Assembly: GCA_050293315.1 (NCBI GenBank)
Contig: JBNKMS010000001.1
Span: 7,966 to 71,965, forward strand
Direction of reading: 5' to 3'
Origin: CBFDBF01 sp050293315
Lineage (GTDB): Bacteria; Pseudomonadota; Gammaproteobacteria; Chromatiales; Chromatiaceae
DNA: 64,000 nucleotides
Of this stretch, positions 43,852 through 52,966 are shown piece after piece. Under the pieces are notes generated by a model. That model worked only from the letters and a program-made list of their open reading frames with translations, did no database searches and was not told where the DNA came from. Positions within the stretch are counted from its first letter, which is position 1. Each line of letters opens with the position of its first letter. A program made the position numbers and the translations under genes.

Positions 43852-44512
43852 AGTTCTCCGTCTGTGCAATGTCTGCTTGCAGCTGCTTCTTTGCCTTCGC
43901 CAGGGCCTGTCTGACCTCTATACGACGACCGCTGTCAGCTACCGGCTGGTCAGGACGCGCAGGTGCATTCAGTGCAACGGTAAAGGCCTGGACTGCACCC
44001 TTATAATCCTTTTGACTCATCAGGAAGTCACCGTAAAAATAGTTTGGATCGATCCCATCCGGATTAACAGTTAAGGCCTTTTCCAAATAATCCCTGGCCT
44101 TGTCATCGTTGCCGAAACCAATCGGCCAGCCTGGTACACTATAGTACAGACTGCCCAGTGAGGTGTATACCGAGCCGTCCAGGGCCTCAGGATCGATCTG
44201 TTCTGCCTGCTCCAGCAGTGCCTTTGCGCGTTTCACCATGGATAGAGCGCCCAGGCCACCCTGTTCGCCTGCAGCAGTGGCTAGAATGATTGCCTCCCAG
44301 ATCAGTGGCTCAGCCTTGCCAGGGTGCATCTTGCTTACCTCCGCAGCCTTCTCGACAAGTTGTTGGAAGGCAGCCTTGCGCTCCTTTTTAGGTGTCTGAT
44401 ATTTATGTTTGGCCCACTCCGAACCCAACGCTGTCACCTCAGGTAGTTGTTCTGCGAGGACAGGGAGTGCAAAAAACAATAGCAATACTGTAATCATCAG
44501 TCGATATTTCAT
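43826..44512 (-). CDS. Periplasmic TPR-repeat protein
   Basis: The 228-residue protein has a signal peptide (MKYRLMITVLLLFFALPVLA). It then has helical repeats with TPR features: IDPEALDGSVYTSLGSLYYS, KARDYLEKALTVNPDG and KDYKGAVQAFTVALNAP. Proteins of this kind often hold or present partners in the periplasm. It overlaps the SDR gene by 4 bp and the response regulator by 26 bp. It could relay a signal to the sensor part of the kinase, but this is inference. Confidence 0.75.
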   Translation of the reverse strand: MKYRLMITVLLLFFALPVLAEQLPEVTALGSEWAKHKYQTPKKERKAAFQQLVEKAAEVSKMHPGKAEPLIWEAIILATAAGEQGGLGALSMVKRAKALLEQAEQIDPEALDGSVYTSLGSLYYSVPGWPIGFGNDDKARDYLEKALTVNPDGIDPNYFYGDFLMSQKDYKGAVQAFTVALNAPARPDQPVADSGRRIEVRQALAKAKKQLQADIAQTENYAHPFSGR

Positions 44513-45315
44513 AATCTCTCTCCTTTGGAAAATGGGAACATTTGTGTGTTTTGTTTATGTAGGGCGGTGTCTACCAGACGAGGTAACAGGGCGTTAATGC
44601 GCACGAACAGAGATTCTGGGAATCCTAGGTAGAGATCTTGGCGTCCCTTAGCGATACCTTCGACGATGCGCTGTGCCACCCATGCAGGCTCGTCCATATT
44701 CATCTTAACCTCTTCGGCCATTCGGTATACGGCGTCACTGTTTAACCCTGTTTTTACCGCCCGCGGGGCGATATAGGTTACCTGTATACCGGTGTCGGCA
44801 AGCTCTCTGCGCAGTGCTTCAGAGAAACCGCGTAGTCCAAACTTGCTGGCGGAATAGGCCGCGAACCAGGCAAATCCTATAGAACCGAAGGTAGAGCCAA
44901 TGTTGACGATATGTCCGCTGCCGTGTTCTATCATGCGCGGCAATACCTGGCGAGTAAGTAACATAGGGGTCAGCATATTCAGCTGTACCACCTGCTCTAA
45001 CTTCGCCGGATCCTCAACTGCAAACGGACGGAAGCTCTGCTGCCCTGCATTATTTATCAGAATATCCACACCTCTCAGGGTATCCAACGCACGCTCCACG
45101 ACCTGGTTGCGCTGGTCTGGGTCCAGCAGATCGGCACATAGGTGGAAGGCACGGCCACCAGAGGCGTTTATCTCCTCAGATAGTTTGGCCAGGGCCTGGT
45201 CGTTGCGGCCAACAAGCGCCAGATGGGCGCCGTGTCTAGCTAGTAGTTTGGCCGTCTCTGAGCCTATACCTCCAGCCGCGCCAGTGAGAATAATACGGGC
45301 ATCGTTAAACTTCAT
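44509..45315 (-). CDS. Short-chain dehydrogenase/reductase
   Basis: The 268-residue NAD(P)-dependent oxidoreductase has TGAAGGIG (11-18), NNAG (88-91), catalytic S141, and YSASK with Y154 and K158. The motif pattern is classical SDR. A hydrophobic C-terminal part could place it near the membrane or mark a lipophilic substrate. It is encoded between the oxidase-like and TPR genes, 13 bp and -4 bp away, and so is likely one step of the pathway of this operon. Confidence 0.9.
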   Translation of the reverse strand: MKFNDARIILTGAAGGIGSETAKLLARHGAHLALVGRNDQALAKLSEEINASGGRAFHLCADLLDPDQRNQVVERALDTLRGVDILINNAGQQSFRPFAVEDPAKLEQVVQLNMLTPMLLTRQVLPRMIEHGSGHIVNIGSTFGSIGFAWFAAYSASKFGLRGFSEALRRELADTGIQVTYIAPRAVKTGLNSDAVYRMAEEVKMNMDEPAWVAQRIVEGIAKGRQDLYLGFPESLFVRINALLPRLVDTALHKQNTQMFPFSKGERL

Positions 45316-45328
45316 GACTGTTCTCCCG

Positions 45329-46006
45329 CTATGCTGCCTTGCCTGAGACGTTCAGTTCTAGTGGTAGGGAGCGAAAGATATCCCCATAGAGCTTGTAAAA
45401 GACCTTGGCTGTGTGGATGATGAACTGCTGATCCTCTGCACTCTCAAGGCGGTTTACCAGTCCCTCAAAGAACTCCATGTGGGAGATATCGAGTGAACCG
45501 TGGCTGGTCAGGTAGGTAAATGCCTCGTCAGGTAGACCCAAAGTTTTTTGGGCGTTTTTTGCCGCCTCAGTGGCCAGGAGGATGCTGGTGCCTTCTAATA
45601 CCTGTACCATCCCGAGTAGACCGACTGGATTACGTCGTTGCACAACGTCATAGGCATAGGCGCACATGATTTCAGCCGGCAGACCTGGCTGACTGTTTCT
45701 TACCGCTTCGGCGTCGCCACCACACACCTTTATGTCGTTTAGGATCCACTCCTGATGTCCAATCTCCTCCTCAATATAGTGTGCCATTGCATCACGTATC
45801 CACTCAGCGCTATGCGGGACCCTGGCGCCGCACGCCATGAGTAGCGGGGTAGTGTGTTTTACATGGTGATAGGCCTGAACAAGGAATGCCATGTAGCTGT
45901 TCAGGGAGAGCTCTCCACGGTGACCATGTTGGATAAACGGTATGGATAGCAGCTCCTGACGTTCGGCTTCCGTTGCGGCATTCAACTCATTGAAAAAATT
46001 GCTCAT
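45329..46006 (-). CDS. Haem-oxygenase-fold di-metal oxidase candidate (TenA/PqqC-like)
   Basis: The 225-residue protein has the all-helical TenA/PqqC layout and is of the iron-containing redox enzyme type. Possible metal ligands are E81-x2-H84 (in EEEIGHQEW), E138, H169 and D173-x2-H176 (DISHMEF). The two E/D-x2-H pairs resemble haem-oxygenase-like di-iron oxidases such as UndA, which act on fatty acids. Next to an acyl ligase and an SDR, oxidation of an acyl chain is a reasonable guess. The start is ATG 46006, overlapping the ligase end by 4 bp. Confidence 0.7.
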   Translation of the reverse strand: MSNFFNELNAATEAERQELLSIPFIQHGHRGELSLNSYMAFLVQAYHHVKHTTPLLMACGARVPHSAEWIRDAMAHYIEEEIGHQEWILNDIKVCGGDAEAVRNSQPGLPAEIMCAYAYDVVQRRNPVGLLGMVQVLEGTSILLATEAAKNAQKTLGLPDEAFTYLTSHGSLDISHMEFFEGLVNRLESAEDQQFIIHTAKVFYKLYGDIFRSLPLELNVSGKAA

Positions 46007-47502
46007 GATGCTAACTCCTCTTGGTAAAGTGATTCCATGCGTTGTGCATATGTATCTAAAATGGCATGGCGACGTATGCGTCCATTGCCGGACAGTTGCC
46101 CATTTACAGGGGTAAATGGCTCGTCGGCTAAAATCCACTGGCCGACGCGGGCATAGTCTGGTAATCCGCGGTTAACCCTGCTTATAGCCGCTGCCAGATC
46201 TTCTGTGGTTGCCCCAGGTGCAGGTACCAGTACTGCTGTGTTCCAGGGGCGCGCTTCGCCAAAAAGGGCCGCCTGTGCAATTGGTTTCTCCAGTACAAGT
46301 TCACCTTCCACCCATTCGGGCGAGACATTGCGTCCGAATGCAGTGATAAAGACATTGCGGCGGCGCCCGCTCAGATAGAGATATCCATCTTTATCCAGGT
46401 GCCCAATATCTCCGGTATGCCACCAGTCACTTTTGTTTATAGGTGTGGGTTCACCTAAATAGCCTGAGAAGAGATTGCCTGCTACCAGCACCTCACCATC
46501 TTCGGCGATCTTGAGTCTTATATGCGGTAGTGGGCGCCCAACCGAACCCGGGCGTGAATCGGAAGGGGTATTAAAGGTCGTTACAGAGGCGCACTCTGAT
46601 AGGCCGTAGCCCTCAAACAGTGGTATATGCAAGCGTTGCGCCCTCTCCAGTAGAGTGGGAGGGACGGTGGCACCGCCTACTGCAGCGAGACGCATATTTG
46701 TCAGTGTCGGTGCCCCTTGCTCAATGGCCTCTACAACACCCTGTATCATTTGTGGGGTGAAGATGGCTGTGCTGGCACGGTAACCGTTCAAGCAACTGAG
46801 CATCCTGCCGGCATCCAGGCCGGCTGCGCCCAGTAGCCCGGTCTCTGCCAGTGATGGCAACACTACAGTGGTACCGGCCCATAGCGAAACATATAGCCCT
46901 GCCAGGTTTTCCAACAACACTGCCAGAGGCATAAGCGTCAGATGGCGATCATCAGGATTGACATCAACAAGGGTCGCCAGGGAGTGCACCACCGGTTCGA
47001 TCTGCTCCCAGGTCAGCATTACCCCCTTGGGTTCACCTGTAGTACCTGAGGTGTAGGTGACCTTGGCAATGCCCTCCGGGACCTCTTCACCACTGCCGGC
47101 AGTAGTTAGTACTGAGATAGGGTGATCGTTAACAGATATTTGTTTACCGGTATCGGTTACGGCATCGCCAGCGCGCTGACAAAAGCCATGCGGATTATCG
47201 CTCACCACCGCCTGCACCCCGGCCTGAGAGAGACAGTGGCGCACCTGTTGAGGTGAAAAGAATGGTGGTATCGGGACCAGATTTATCCCGGCGGCAAGCG
47301 CAGCAAGATCCAGCAGGGCCCAGGCTGAGCCGTTATCCATGTCCAGCGCCAGGGTTCTGATATCCAGCCGCTGCAGATCTTGCGCCAGCAGGTCTATAGC
47401 GTCCGGCAGATCAGCATAAGACAGCGTCCCGTCGGTTGAGACCAGTGCTGGCAAGTTTGGCCTGGTTTGGGCGTGCTCGGATATGCGCTGTAGTAGTTTC
47501 AT
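46003..47502 (-). CDS. AMP-forming acyl-CoA synthetase/ligase
   Basis: The 499-residue ANL-family enzyme has the P-loop VTYTSGTTGEPKGVMLTWEQ, the GYGLSECASV motif, WWHTGDIGHLDKDGYLYLSGR and a C-terminal GNGRIRRHAI with the catalytic region. It activates a carboxylic acid, probably a fatty acid, with ATP. I start at ATG 47502, which overlaps the thermostable-hemolysin-like gene by 4 bp. The partner acceptor (CoA, carrier protein or amine) is unknown; no acyl carrier protein is encoded nearby. Confidence 0.88.
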   Translation of the reverse strand: MKLLQRISEHAQTRPNLPALVSTDGTLSYADLPDAIDLLAQDLQRLDIRTLALDMDNGSAWALLDLAALAAGINLVPIPPFFSPQQVRHCLSQAGVQAVVSDNPHGFCQRAGDAVTDTGKQISVNDHPISVLTTAGSGEEVPEGIAKVTYTSGTTGEPKGVMLTWEQIEPVVHSLATLVDVNPDDRHLTLMPLAVLLENLAGLYVSLWAGTTVVLPSLAETGLLGAAGLDAGRMLSCLNGYRASTAIFTPQMIQGVVEAIEQGAPTLTNMRLAAVGGATVPPTLLERAQRLHIPLFEGYGLSECASVTTFNTPSDSRPGSVGRPLPHIRLKIAEDGEVLVAGNLFSGYLGEPTPINKSDWWHTGDIGHLDKDGYLYLSGRRRNVFITAFGRNVSPEWVEGELVLEKPIAQAALFGEARPWNTAVLVPAPGATTEDLAAAISRVNRGLPDYARVGQWILADEPFTPVNGQLSGNGRIRRHAILDTYAQRMESLYQEELAS

Positions 47503-48170
47503 GCGGCGAGACCACCTACTCGTCCAGCATGTAGCCACAATCTTGTCAGTGCGGAGTTGGCCGCGTACTGCTGCCGCATGATATGGTAGCCATCCGCAAC
47601 CCGGCCAGCCATTACCCTAGGCCTTTGCTCGTAGTAGCTTCCCCAAGCTGCGCGCTCTTCAGGCGCAAGCATCTCCAGTTCTGCCGGACCCAGGTCGATC
47701 AGTTCTAACCCCATCCGTTTGAAGCTGTTATGGAGGGTTGGCCCAATAGTAAAGACAACCCATTTGCTACGAGCTGCGAACAGATATGAGGTCAGGGCGG
47801 TGATAAGCCAACGGCCGCCACCGGCGCTGAGTGTCGCCAGGTTACCGACCTCAATCAGGCCGTCACGCGATACCGGCATATTAATCTTCGATGCCAGAAT
47901 CTGTTCCACCGGACGATCAAGGTACTGTTCAAGGAAGAGTTCACTCTCCTTAGCGCTGCGCAGTCCCAGTACCCCCAACAGGTTTCCATAGTCATCACAC
48001 AGACTCATCAGGGTCGGCATATATTGACTGATTTCTGCCCTATATATGCGCTTGAAACAGCTGCTGATAAATCTCTCAACTGCTGCTCGATGCAGATCTC
48101 CAGGCCAGCTCAGTTCAACATTGGTAGGTAACACCCTGTCTGCATTGTGACTCTCAACTTTTATGCTCAT
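47499..48170 (-). CDS. Thermostable hemolysin-family protein
   Basis: The 223-residue protein matches the family named after the Vibrio thermostable (delta-VPH) hemolysin: YMPTLMSLCDDYGNLLGVLGLRSA and LFLEQYLDRPVEQILAS, then EVGNLATLSAGGGRWL. The middle part has an N-acyltransferase (GNAT/autoinducer-synthase) look, so a true haemolysin role is doubtful. It lacks a signal peptide. It is the first gene of the seven-gene operon and may use the activated acyl group made by the next gene. That is inference. Confidence 0.78.
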   Translation of the reverse strand: MSIKVESHNADRVLPTNVELSWPGDLHRAAVERFISSCFKRIYRAEISQYMPTLMSLCDDYGNLLGVLGLRSAKESELFLEQYLDRPVEQILASKINMPVSRDGLIEVGNLATLSAGGGRWLITALTSYLFAARSKWVVFTIGPTLHNSFKRMGLELIDLGPAELEMLAPEERAAWGSYYEQRPRVMAGRVADGYHIMRQQYAANSALTRLWLHAGRVGGLAA

Positions 48171-48215
48171 AACACTACTCCACGCTTTGTATGGAGTAGA
48201 CTGTAGGACATGAGT

Positions 48216-48232
48216 CTTAACGCTATCTTAAG
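48216..48232 (-). promoter_or_regulatory. PmrA/QseB-like direct-repeat operator
   Basis: CTTAAC, five bases, CTTAAG: the layout of a PmrA/QseB box (two hexamers, 11 bp apart centre to centre). It lies 46-62 bp upstream of the first gene of the operon that encodes a QseB/PmrA-type regulator. Confidence 0.6.
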
Positions 48233-48369
48233 AGATGTAAAATAATTACATGGTCTTAGCGTGATGCTCTTCCATAGCTATCATGGCCATAGTAGGTGCG
48301 ATTGAGGGGTAGGGCCAATTGGATTGGCCCCAGGGGTATGGGTTATACGCTAGTTAAGCCAGAAATTTA

Positions 48370-49095
48370 CTATTCGGTAAGGTAGAAGGTGATTGTGGTA
48401 ACTACCCGTACATCCTTCTCTATCTTGGCGGTATCACCATACTCTTCACCGGCATCACGGATGAAAAAGCTACCTTGGAGCGCGCTCCGAATACCGCCTA
48501 CGCTGACCCCGGCGTTTGCGGCAAACTCATTGGCTGCAATGCGGGCGTTTTTGGTTGCCTCACGCAGCATCTCCGGTTTGATTTCATTCAGCTTGGTAAA
48601 CCTGAATGATGGTTCAACATTTTTAATGTTAATGCCCTTGGTGAGCAGTCGGTTGATTTTTGGGCGTACCTTGTTAACCAGGTTTACCTGTTCCGATTCG
48701 ATACTGATAGTCCCGTCCAGGGTATGATCCTGATCTACCACCAACCGATTGTCATCCCGGTACTCAGTGTAGTTGTAGTTCAGGGGGCCATTCTGGATCT
48801 CATCATCTTTAAAGCCGTGCTCTTTCAGTAGGTCGATGATGATCTTCTGATGCTCTTCAGCCAGTGCGTATAGTCTTGGAATGGCCGCGCTGTTTTTGCC
48901 GCTGACACTGTAGGGGATCTGCCAGTTGACCTGGTTGGCTGTGACCCTTCTCTCTGCCAGACCTTTGGCCTCTGCGGTGTTGATCGCTACTTTGGCGTTG
49001 TAGAGGGTTTGGCTGACAAAATAACCGGCGGCGGCAATGCCCACAGCTACGATCAGTCCAAATAGAAAATGGCTACCTTGACACTGTTTCTCCAT
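48370..49095 (-). CDS. SIMPL-domain periplasmic protein (DUF541)
   Basis: The 241-residue protein has an N-terminal membrane anchor or signal (about 9-30) and a SIMPL/DUF541 domain: AEAKGLAERRVTANQVNW, ITRL-type DGTISIESEQVNLV, and a C-terminal RVVTTITFYL strand. Family members are envelope proteins linked to oxidative stress, with unclear mechanism. It stands alone, about 200 bp from the hemolysin-like operon. Confidence 0.82.
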   Translation of the reverse strand: MEKQCQGSHFLFGLIVAVGIAAAGYFVSQTLYNAKVAINTAEAKGLAERRVTANQVNWQIPYSVSGKNSAAIPRLYALAEEHQKIIIDLLKEHGFKDDEIQNGPLNYNYTEYRDDNRLVVDQDHTLDGTISIESEQVNLVNKVRPKINRLLTKGINIKNVEPSFRFTKLNEIKPEMLREATKNARIAANEFAANAGVSVGGIRSALQGSFFIRDAGEEYGDTAKIEKDVRVVTTITFYLTE

Positions 49096-49169
49096 ATTAC
49101 TACTCCATATACTGAGGATTGCTGATGGATGCTCCCGATTCTACTCTCTCTATATGGGTTGACAAGTGA

Positions 49170-49469
49170 CTACGGTAGCACCTTTTTAAATGGCTTTACC
49201 GTAACCTTGGTAAATACCCCGGTAAGGGTATATGGATCCTGCTCGGCCCACTCGGTTGCCGCTTCCAGGTCTGGAAATTCGGCTACGATCAGGCTCCCGC
49301 TAAAACCGGCTGGCCCAGGATCTTCGCTGTCTATTGCCGGATGTGGTCCAGCCAGCAGCAGGTGTCCCTGGTCGCGCAGCTGTTCGATCCGCTTTAGATG
49401 TTCAGCCCGGACCTTAAGCCTGGCCTCAAGGCTATTTTCACAATCTGTTCCAACTATGCTGTACAACAT
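49170..49469 (-). CDS. YciI-family protein
   Basis: The 99-residue protein is a YciI/dimeric alpha-beta barrel: MLYSIVGTDCENSLEARLKV, HLKRIEQLRDQGHLLLAGP (with the conserved His), and WAEQDPYTLTGVF with a conserved D-P. Biochemical function is unknown for most members; the His/Asp pair suggests a catalytic pocket. The start ATG 49469 fits the family; the longer frame adds unrelated residues. In E. coli yciI also lies near yciV/yciO. Confidence 0.9.
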   Translation of the reverse strand: MLYSIVGTDCENSLEARLKVRAEHLKRIEQLRDQGHLLLAGPHPAIDSEDPGPAGFSGSLIVAEFPDLEAATEWAEQDPYTLTGVFTKVTVKPFKKVLP

Positions 49470-49508
49470 ATTTTTATTACCTGTCGTTATTCGGGTTAAA
49501 ATAAGAAG

Positions 49509-50366
49509 ATGTCTTCGATATATGATCTGCATACCCACTCTACCGCATCAGACGGGACTCTGTCCCCTGTGGAGCTGGTGCGTCATGCCCGGGATATTGG
49601 GGTGCAGGTGTTGGCGCTTACCGACCACGATACCACGGATGGGATAGACGCTGCGCAGCAGGAGGCTGCGGCCGTCGGAATCACCCTCATTCCAGGGGTT
49701 GAGATATCAACCAGCTGGGGTGGCGGCACGATCCATCTGCTGGGGTTGGGGATAGATAGGGGGTGTCGGGACCTGCAGCAGGGGCTGGCGGGACTGCGTG
49801 AGACCAGAGAGCTGCGAGCAGAGAAGATAGGGCGCGGGCTGGAGAGGAGTGGAATCAGCGGTGCCTATGCCGGGGCCAAAAGATTTGCTACTGGAGCGCA
49901 TATAGGCAGGGCCCATTTTGCCCGCCATCTGGTGGAGGCAGGGCATGCGGAGAGTATGCGCAAGGCGTTCCAAAAACATCTGAAGGTGGGGAGGCCAGGT
50001 TATGTCGCTGCCCAATGGGCACCGCTGGAGGATGTAGTTAACTGGATCCACACTGCTGGAGGGCAGGCGTTGATTGCCCATCCTGCATGTTATAGTTTTA
50101 CCCGCAGCAAGATGCGGCGTCTGTTAGCTGAATTTGTGGAGATGGGTGGCGATGGAATGGAGGTAGTTTCGGCTAGCTATAACCGGGATGACATTGCCAA
50201 TATGGCCCGTCATGCCATAGAGTTTGAGCTGCTGGCATCTGTCGGATCAGATTACCATGGCCCGGAAAACCAGTGGATCGAGGTGGGAAGACTGCCGCCA
50301 CTGCCGTCCGGGGTAAAAGCTGTGTGGCAGGGATGGAGTGGTGATAGATTAAGATTAAGTGCATGA
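49509..50366 (+). CDS. rnm: PHP-domain 5'-nucleotidase/phosphatase (RNase AM type)
   Basis: The 285-residue protein has PHP metal motifs DLHTHSTASDG (6-16), LTDHDTTDG, PGVEIST, LIAHPACY and VGSDYHG. The E. coli homologue (YciV/Rnm) removes 3',5'-bisphosphate nucleotides and trims rRNA 5' ends. Length and motifs agree. It precedes the YciO-like gene by 15 bp, as in E. coli. Confidence 0.92.
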   Translation: MSSIYDLHTHSTASDGTLSPVELVRHARDIGVQVLALTDHDTTDGIDAAQQEAAAVGITLIPGVEISTSWGGGTIHLLGLGIDRGCRDLQQGLAGLRETRELRAEKIGRGLERSGISGAYAGAKRFATGAHIGRAHFARHLVEAGHAESMRKAFQKHLKVGRPGYVAAQWAPLEDVVNWIHTAGGQALIAHPACYSFTRSKMRRLLAEFVEMGGDGMEVVSASYNRDDIANMARHAIEFELLASVGSDYHGPENQWIEVGRLPPLPSGVKAVWQGWSGDRLRLSA

Positions 50367-50381
50367 CCAGTAGTTAATACA

Positions 50382-51002
50382 GTGGCCCAATTTTTTGATA
50401 TCCATCCTGATGACCCACAGCTGCGATTGATCCGCCAGTCGGTAGAGATTATTCGCAATGGTGGGCTGGTCATCTATCCAACCGATTCGAGTTACGCCCT
50501 GGGTTGCCACATCGGTGACAAGGCTGCCATGGATCGAATACGCCGTATCCGTCGACTGGATGAGAAACACAATTTTACCTTGGTCTGCCGTGATCTGTCT
50601 GAGATATCGACCTATATCAAACTGGACAACCAGCAGTACCGACTGTTGAAGAGCCTGACTCCAGGGCCATACACCTTTATCCTGCAGGCAACCAAGCAGG
50701 TGCCACGGCGGCTGCAGAATGCAAAGCGCCGAACCATCGGCATCCGTATACCTGACAATCTAATTGTTCAGGCGCTGTTGCAGGAGCTGGGTGAGCCTAT
50801 AATGAGTTCCACCCTGATTCTGCCGGGTGCCGACCTGCCGATGACCGATCCCTTGGAGATGCGGGATCTATTGGGCCATGCGGTCGATCTGATTATAGAC
50901 GGTGGCCCCTGCGGCATGGAGCCGACCAGCGTTATTCGGATGGAAGACCCACCCAGGGTCTCTCGCCGGGGGAAGGGAGATATCTCACTGTTTGAGGGGT
51001 AG
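50382..51002 (+). CDS. YciO/Sua5 family (threonylcarbamoyl-AMP synthase-like) protein
   Basis: The 206-residue protein is of the YrdC/YciO domain type: VIYPTDSSYALGCHIGDKAAMDRI, KPGPYTFIL-like TPGPYTFILQAT, KRRTIGIRIPD, and PTSVIRM. YciO resembles TsaC/Sua5 but shows weak activity in E. coli, so it may have a different substrate. The start is GTG 50382. It is coupled with rnm and followed 41 bp later by the site-2 protease gene. Confidence 0.9.
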   Translation: MAQFFDIHPDDPQLRLIRQSVEIIRNGGLVIYPTDSSYALGCHIGDKAAMDRIRRIRRLDEKHNFTLVCRDLSEISTYIKLDNQQYRLLKSLTPGPYTFILQATKQVPRRLQNAKRRTIGIRIPDNLIVQALLQELGEPIMSSTLILPGADLPMTDPLEMRDLLGHAVDLIIDGGPCGMEPTSVIRMEDPPRVSRRGKGDISLFEG

Positions 51003-51043
51003 TACTATCAACATGCCTGCATCGCTTCGGGTATAATCAGCCG

Positions 51044-51727
51044 ATGGAACTGACTCTAATTCAGAAGATTGTGGTGTGGGTCCTGCCCGCGTTGTTTGCC
51101 ATTACCGTACACGAGGCGGCCCATGGCTGGATGGCATCACGGCTGGGGGACAAGACCGCCAAGATGTTGGGGCGGGTCACACTCAACCCTCTAAAGCATA
51201 TAGATCCCTTTGGGACAGTCGCTCTGCCCCTGCTGCTGGTCATGTTTAGCAACTTTCTATTTGGCTGGGCCAAGCCGGTGCCGGTAAATTCCAGAAATCT
51301 CGGCAATCTGCGCCGGGACATGGCCTTGGTGGCCCTGGCAGGGCCTGGATCTAACCTCATCATGGCGCTGTTCTGGGCCGTTGTCGCCAAACTAGGGGCA
51401 CTGCTCGAACCACACTTGGGGAGTATGGTATTGCCGCTGAAGCTTATGGGCACGGCCGGGATCCTGTTCAATTCTGCCCTTATGGCCCTGAATATCATGC
51501 CGATTCCACCACTGGATGGTGGCCGTATATTGAATTCATTGCTACCGCCGAAGCAGTCCAGATGGTTTTCCATGCTGGAGCCATACGGACTGTTTATCGT
51601 GGTTGGACTACTGTTTACCGGGATATTGTGGGAGCTTGCTATAGGTCCAATCATGGGATTGACCATAGATATTCTGCCGGCCTCTGATGTGGTCATACAG
51701 ATGCTTCCAATTCTATTTGCGCATTAG
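51044..51727 (+). CDS. Site-2 protease family protein (peptidase M50)
   Basis: The 227-residue inner-membrane metalloprotease has the zinc motif HEAAHG near residue 24, a second conserved motif NIMPIPPLDGGRIL with the third zinc ligand Asp, and about six membrane segments. It lacks PDZ domains, unlike RseP. The group cleaves membrane-embedded helices; the substrate is unknown. It lies just before trpS, as is common in related bacteria. Confidence 0.93.
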   Translation: MELTLIQKIVVWVLPALFAITVHEAAHGWMASRLGDKTAKMLGRVTLNPLKHIDPFGTVALPLLLVMFSNFLFGWAKPVPVNSRNLGNLRRDMALVALAGPGSNLIMALFWAVVAKLGALLEPHLGSMVLPLKLMGTAGILFNSALMALNIMPIPPLDGGRILNSLLPPKQSRWFSMLEPYGLFIVVGLLFTGILWELAIGPIMGLTIDILPASDVVIQMLPILFAH

Positions 51728-51740
51728 CGAGGAGAACCCC

Positions 51741-52958
51741 TTGAATCTAGCCTCACCACAGCAGACCCGCGTCCTTTCAGGGATGAGGCCCACTGGTCGT
51801 CTTCACCTGGGACACTACCACGGTGTGTTGAAGAACTGGGTAGAACTGCAGCATCAGTATGAGTGTTTCTTCTTTGTTGCCGACTGGCACGCCCTCACCA
51901 CCCACTATGATGATCCATCGATTATTCAAGATAGTGTGTGGGAGATGGTGATCGACTGGCTGGCATCGGGGGTAAACCATGGTGAGGCCAAGCTGTTTAT
52001 TCAATCCCTGGTGCCGGAGCATGCCGAGCTGCAGCTGCTGCTCTCCATGGTCACACCACTGGGGTGGCTGGAGCGGGTGCCAAGCTATAAGGATCAGCAG
52101 GAGAGGTTGAAAGAGAGAGACCTTGCCACCTATGGCTTCCTCGGATATCCACTGCTGCAGGCGGCAGATATCCTGATCTACAAGGCCGGACTGGTGCCGG
52201 TGGGTGAGGATCAAGTGGCCCATGTTGAGCTGACCAGGGAGGTGGCCCGCCGTTTTAACCATATCTATGGGCGTGAGGCCGGTTTTGAGGAACTGGCAGA
52301 GCAGGCGGCCAAGAAGATGGGGAAGAAAAACGCCAAGCTATACCACCGCTATAGGCAGGCCTTCCAGGAGCAGGGAGACCAAGAGGCGCTGGAGGCGGCA
52401 CATGCCCTGCTGCAGGAGCAGCAGAACATCACGCTCGGTGACCAGGAGCGGCTGCTTGGATACCTCGATGGTGGTGGCCGGGTCATCCTGCCTGAGCCAC
52501 AGCCGATGTTGACCAAGGCGTCGAAGATGCCTGGCCTGGATGGACAGAAGATGTCCAAATCTTACGCCAACGTTATCTCCCTGCGGGATGAGCCGGAGGT
52601 GGTAGAGAATCTTCTGCGTACCATGGTCACCGACACCAACCGGGTGCGGCGGAGTGATCCTGGCGACCCCGAGAGGTGTCCGGTGTGGGAGTTCCACAAG
52701 GTATACTCAGACGACGAGGTCAGGTCCTGGGTGCAGGAGGGGTGTCGCAGCGCCGGGATCGGCTGTGTCGAGTGCAAGCAGCCGGTCATAGATGCGGTGC
52801 TGCTTGAGTTGAAGCCTATTCAAGAGCGCGCCAGGGAGTTTGAAGAGCAGCCGGAGCTGGTACGCAGTATCATAACCGAGGGTTGTGAAGAGGCTAGAGA
52901 TGTTGCCCAGCAGACCATGGATGAGGTGCGCCAGGCGATGTCGCTACACTACCGCTGA
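51741..52958 (+). CDS. trpS: Tryptophanyl-tRNA synthetase, long form
   Basis: This class I synthetase charges tRNA-Trp. It has the HIGH-type HLGHYHG near residue 22 and the KMSKS loop (GLDGQKMSKSYANV). At 405 residues it is about 70 longer than the E. coli enzyme; an extra charged helical part (about 175-245, from LAEQAAKKMGKKNAKLY on) accounts for this and is typical of a distinct bacterial long type. I choose TTG 51741, with GAGGAG 5 bp upstream; the longer frame overlaps the protease gene without similarity. Confidence 0.92.
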   Translation: MNLASPQQTRVLSGMRPTGRLHLGHYHGVLKNWVELQHQYECFFFVADWHALTTHYDDPSIIQDSVWEMVIDWLASGVNHGEAKLFIQSLVPEHAELQLLLSMVTPLGWLERVPSYKDQQERLKERDLATYGFLGYPLLQAADILIYKAGLVPVGEDQVAHVELTREVARRFNHIYGREAGFEELAEQAAKKMGKKNAKLYHRYRQAFQEQGDQEALEAAHALLQEQQNITLGDQERLLGYLDGGGRVILPEPQPMLTKASKMPGLDGQKMSKSYANVISLRDEPEVVENLLRTMVTDTNRVRRSDPGDPERCPVWEFHKVYSDDEVRSWVQEGCRSAGIGCVECKQPVIDAVLLELKPIQERAREFEEQPELVRSIITEGCEEARDVAQQTMDEVRQAMSLHYR

Positions 52959-52966
52959 TTTGATTT

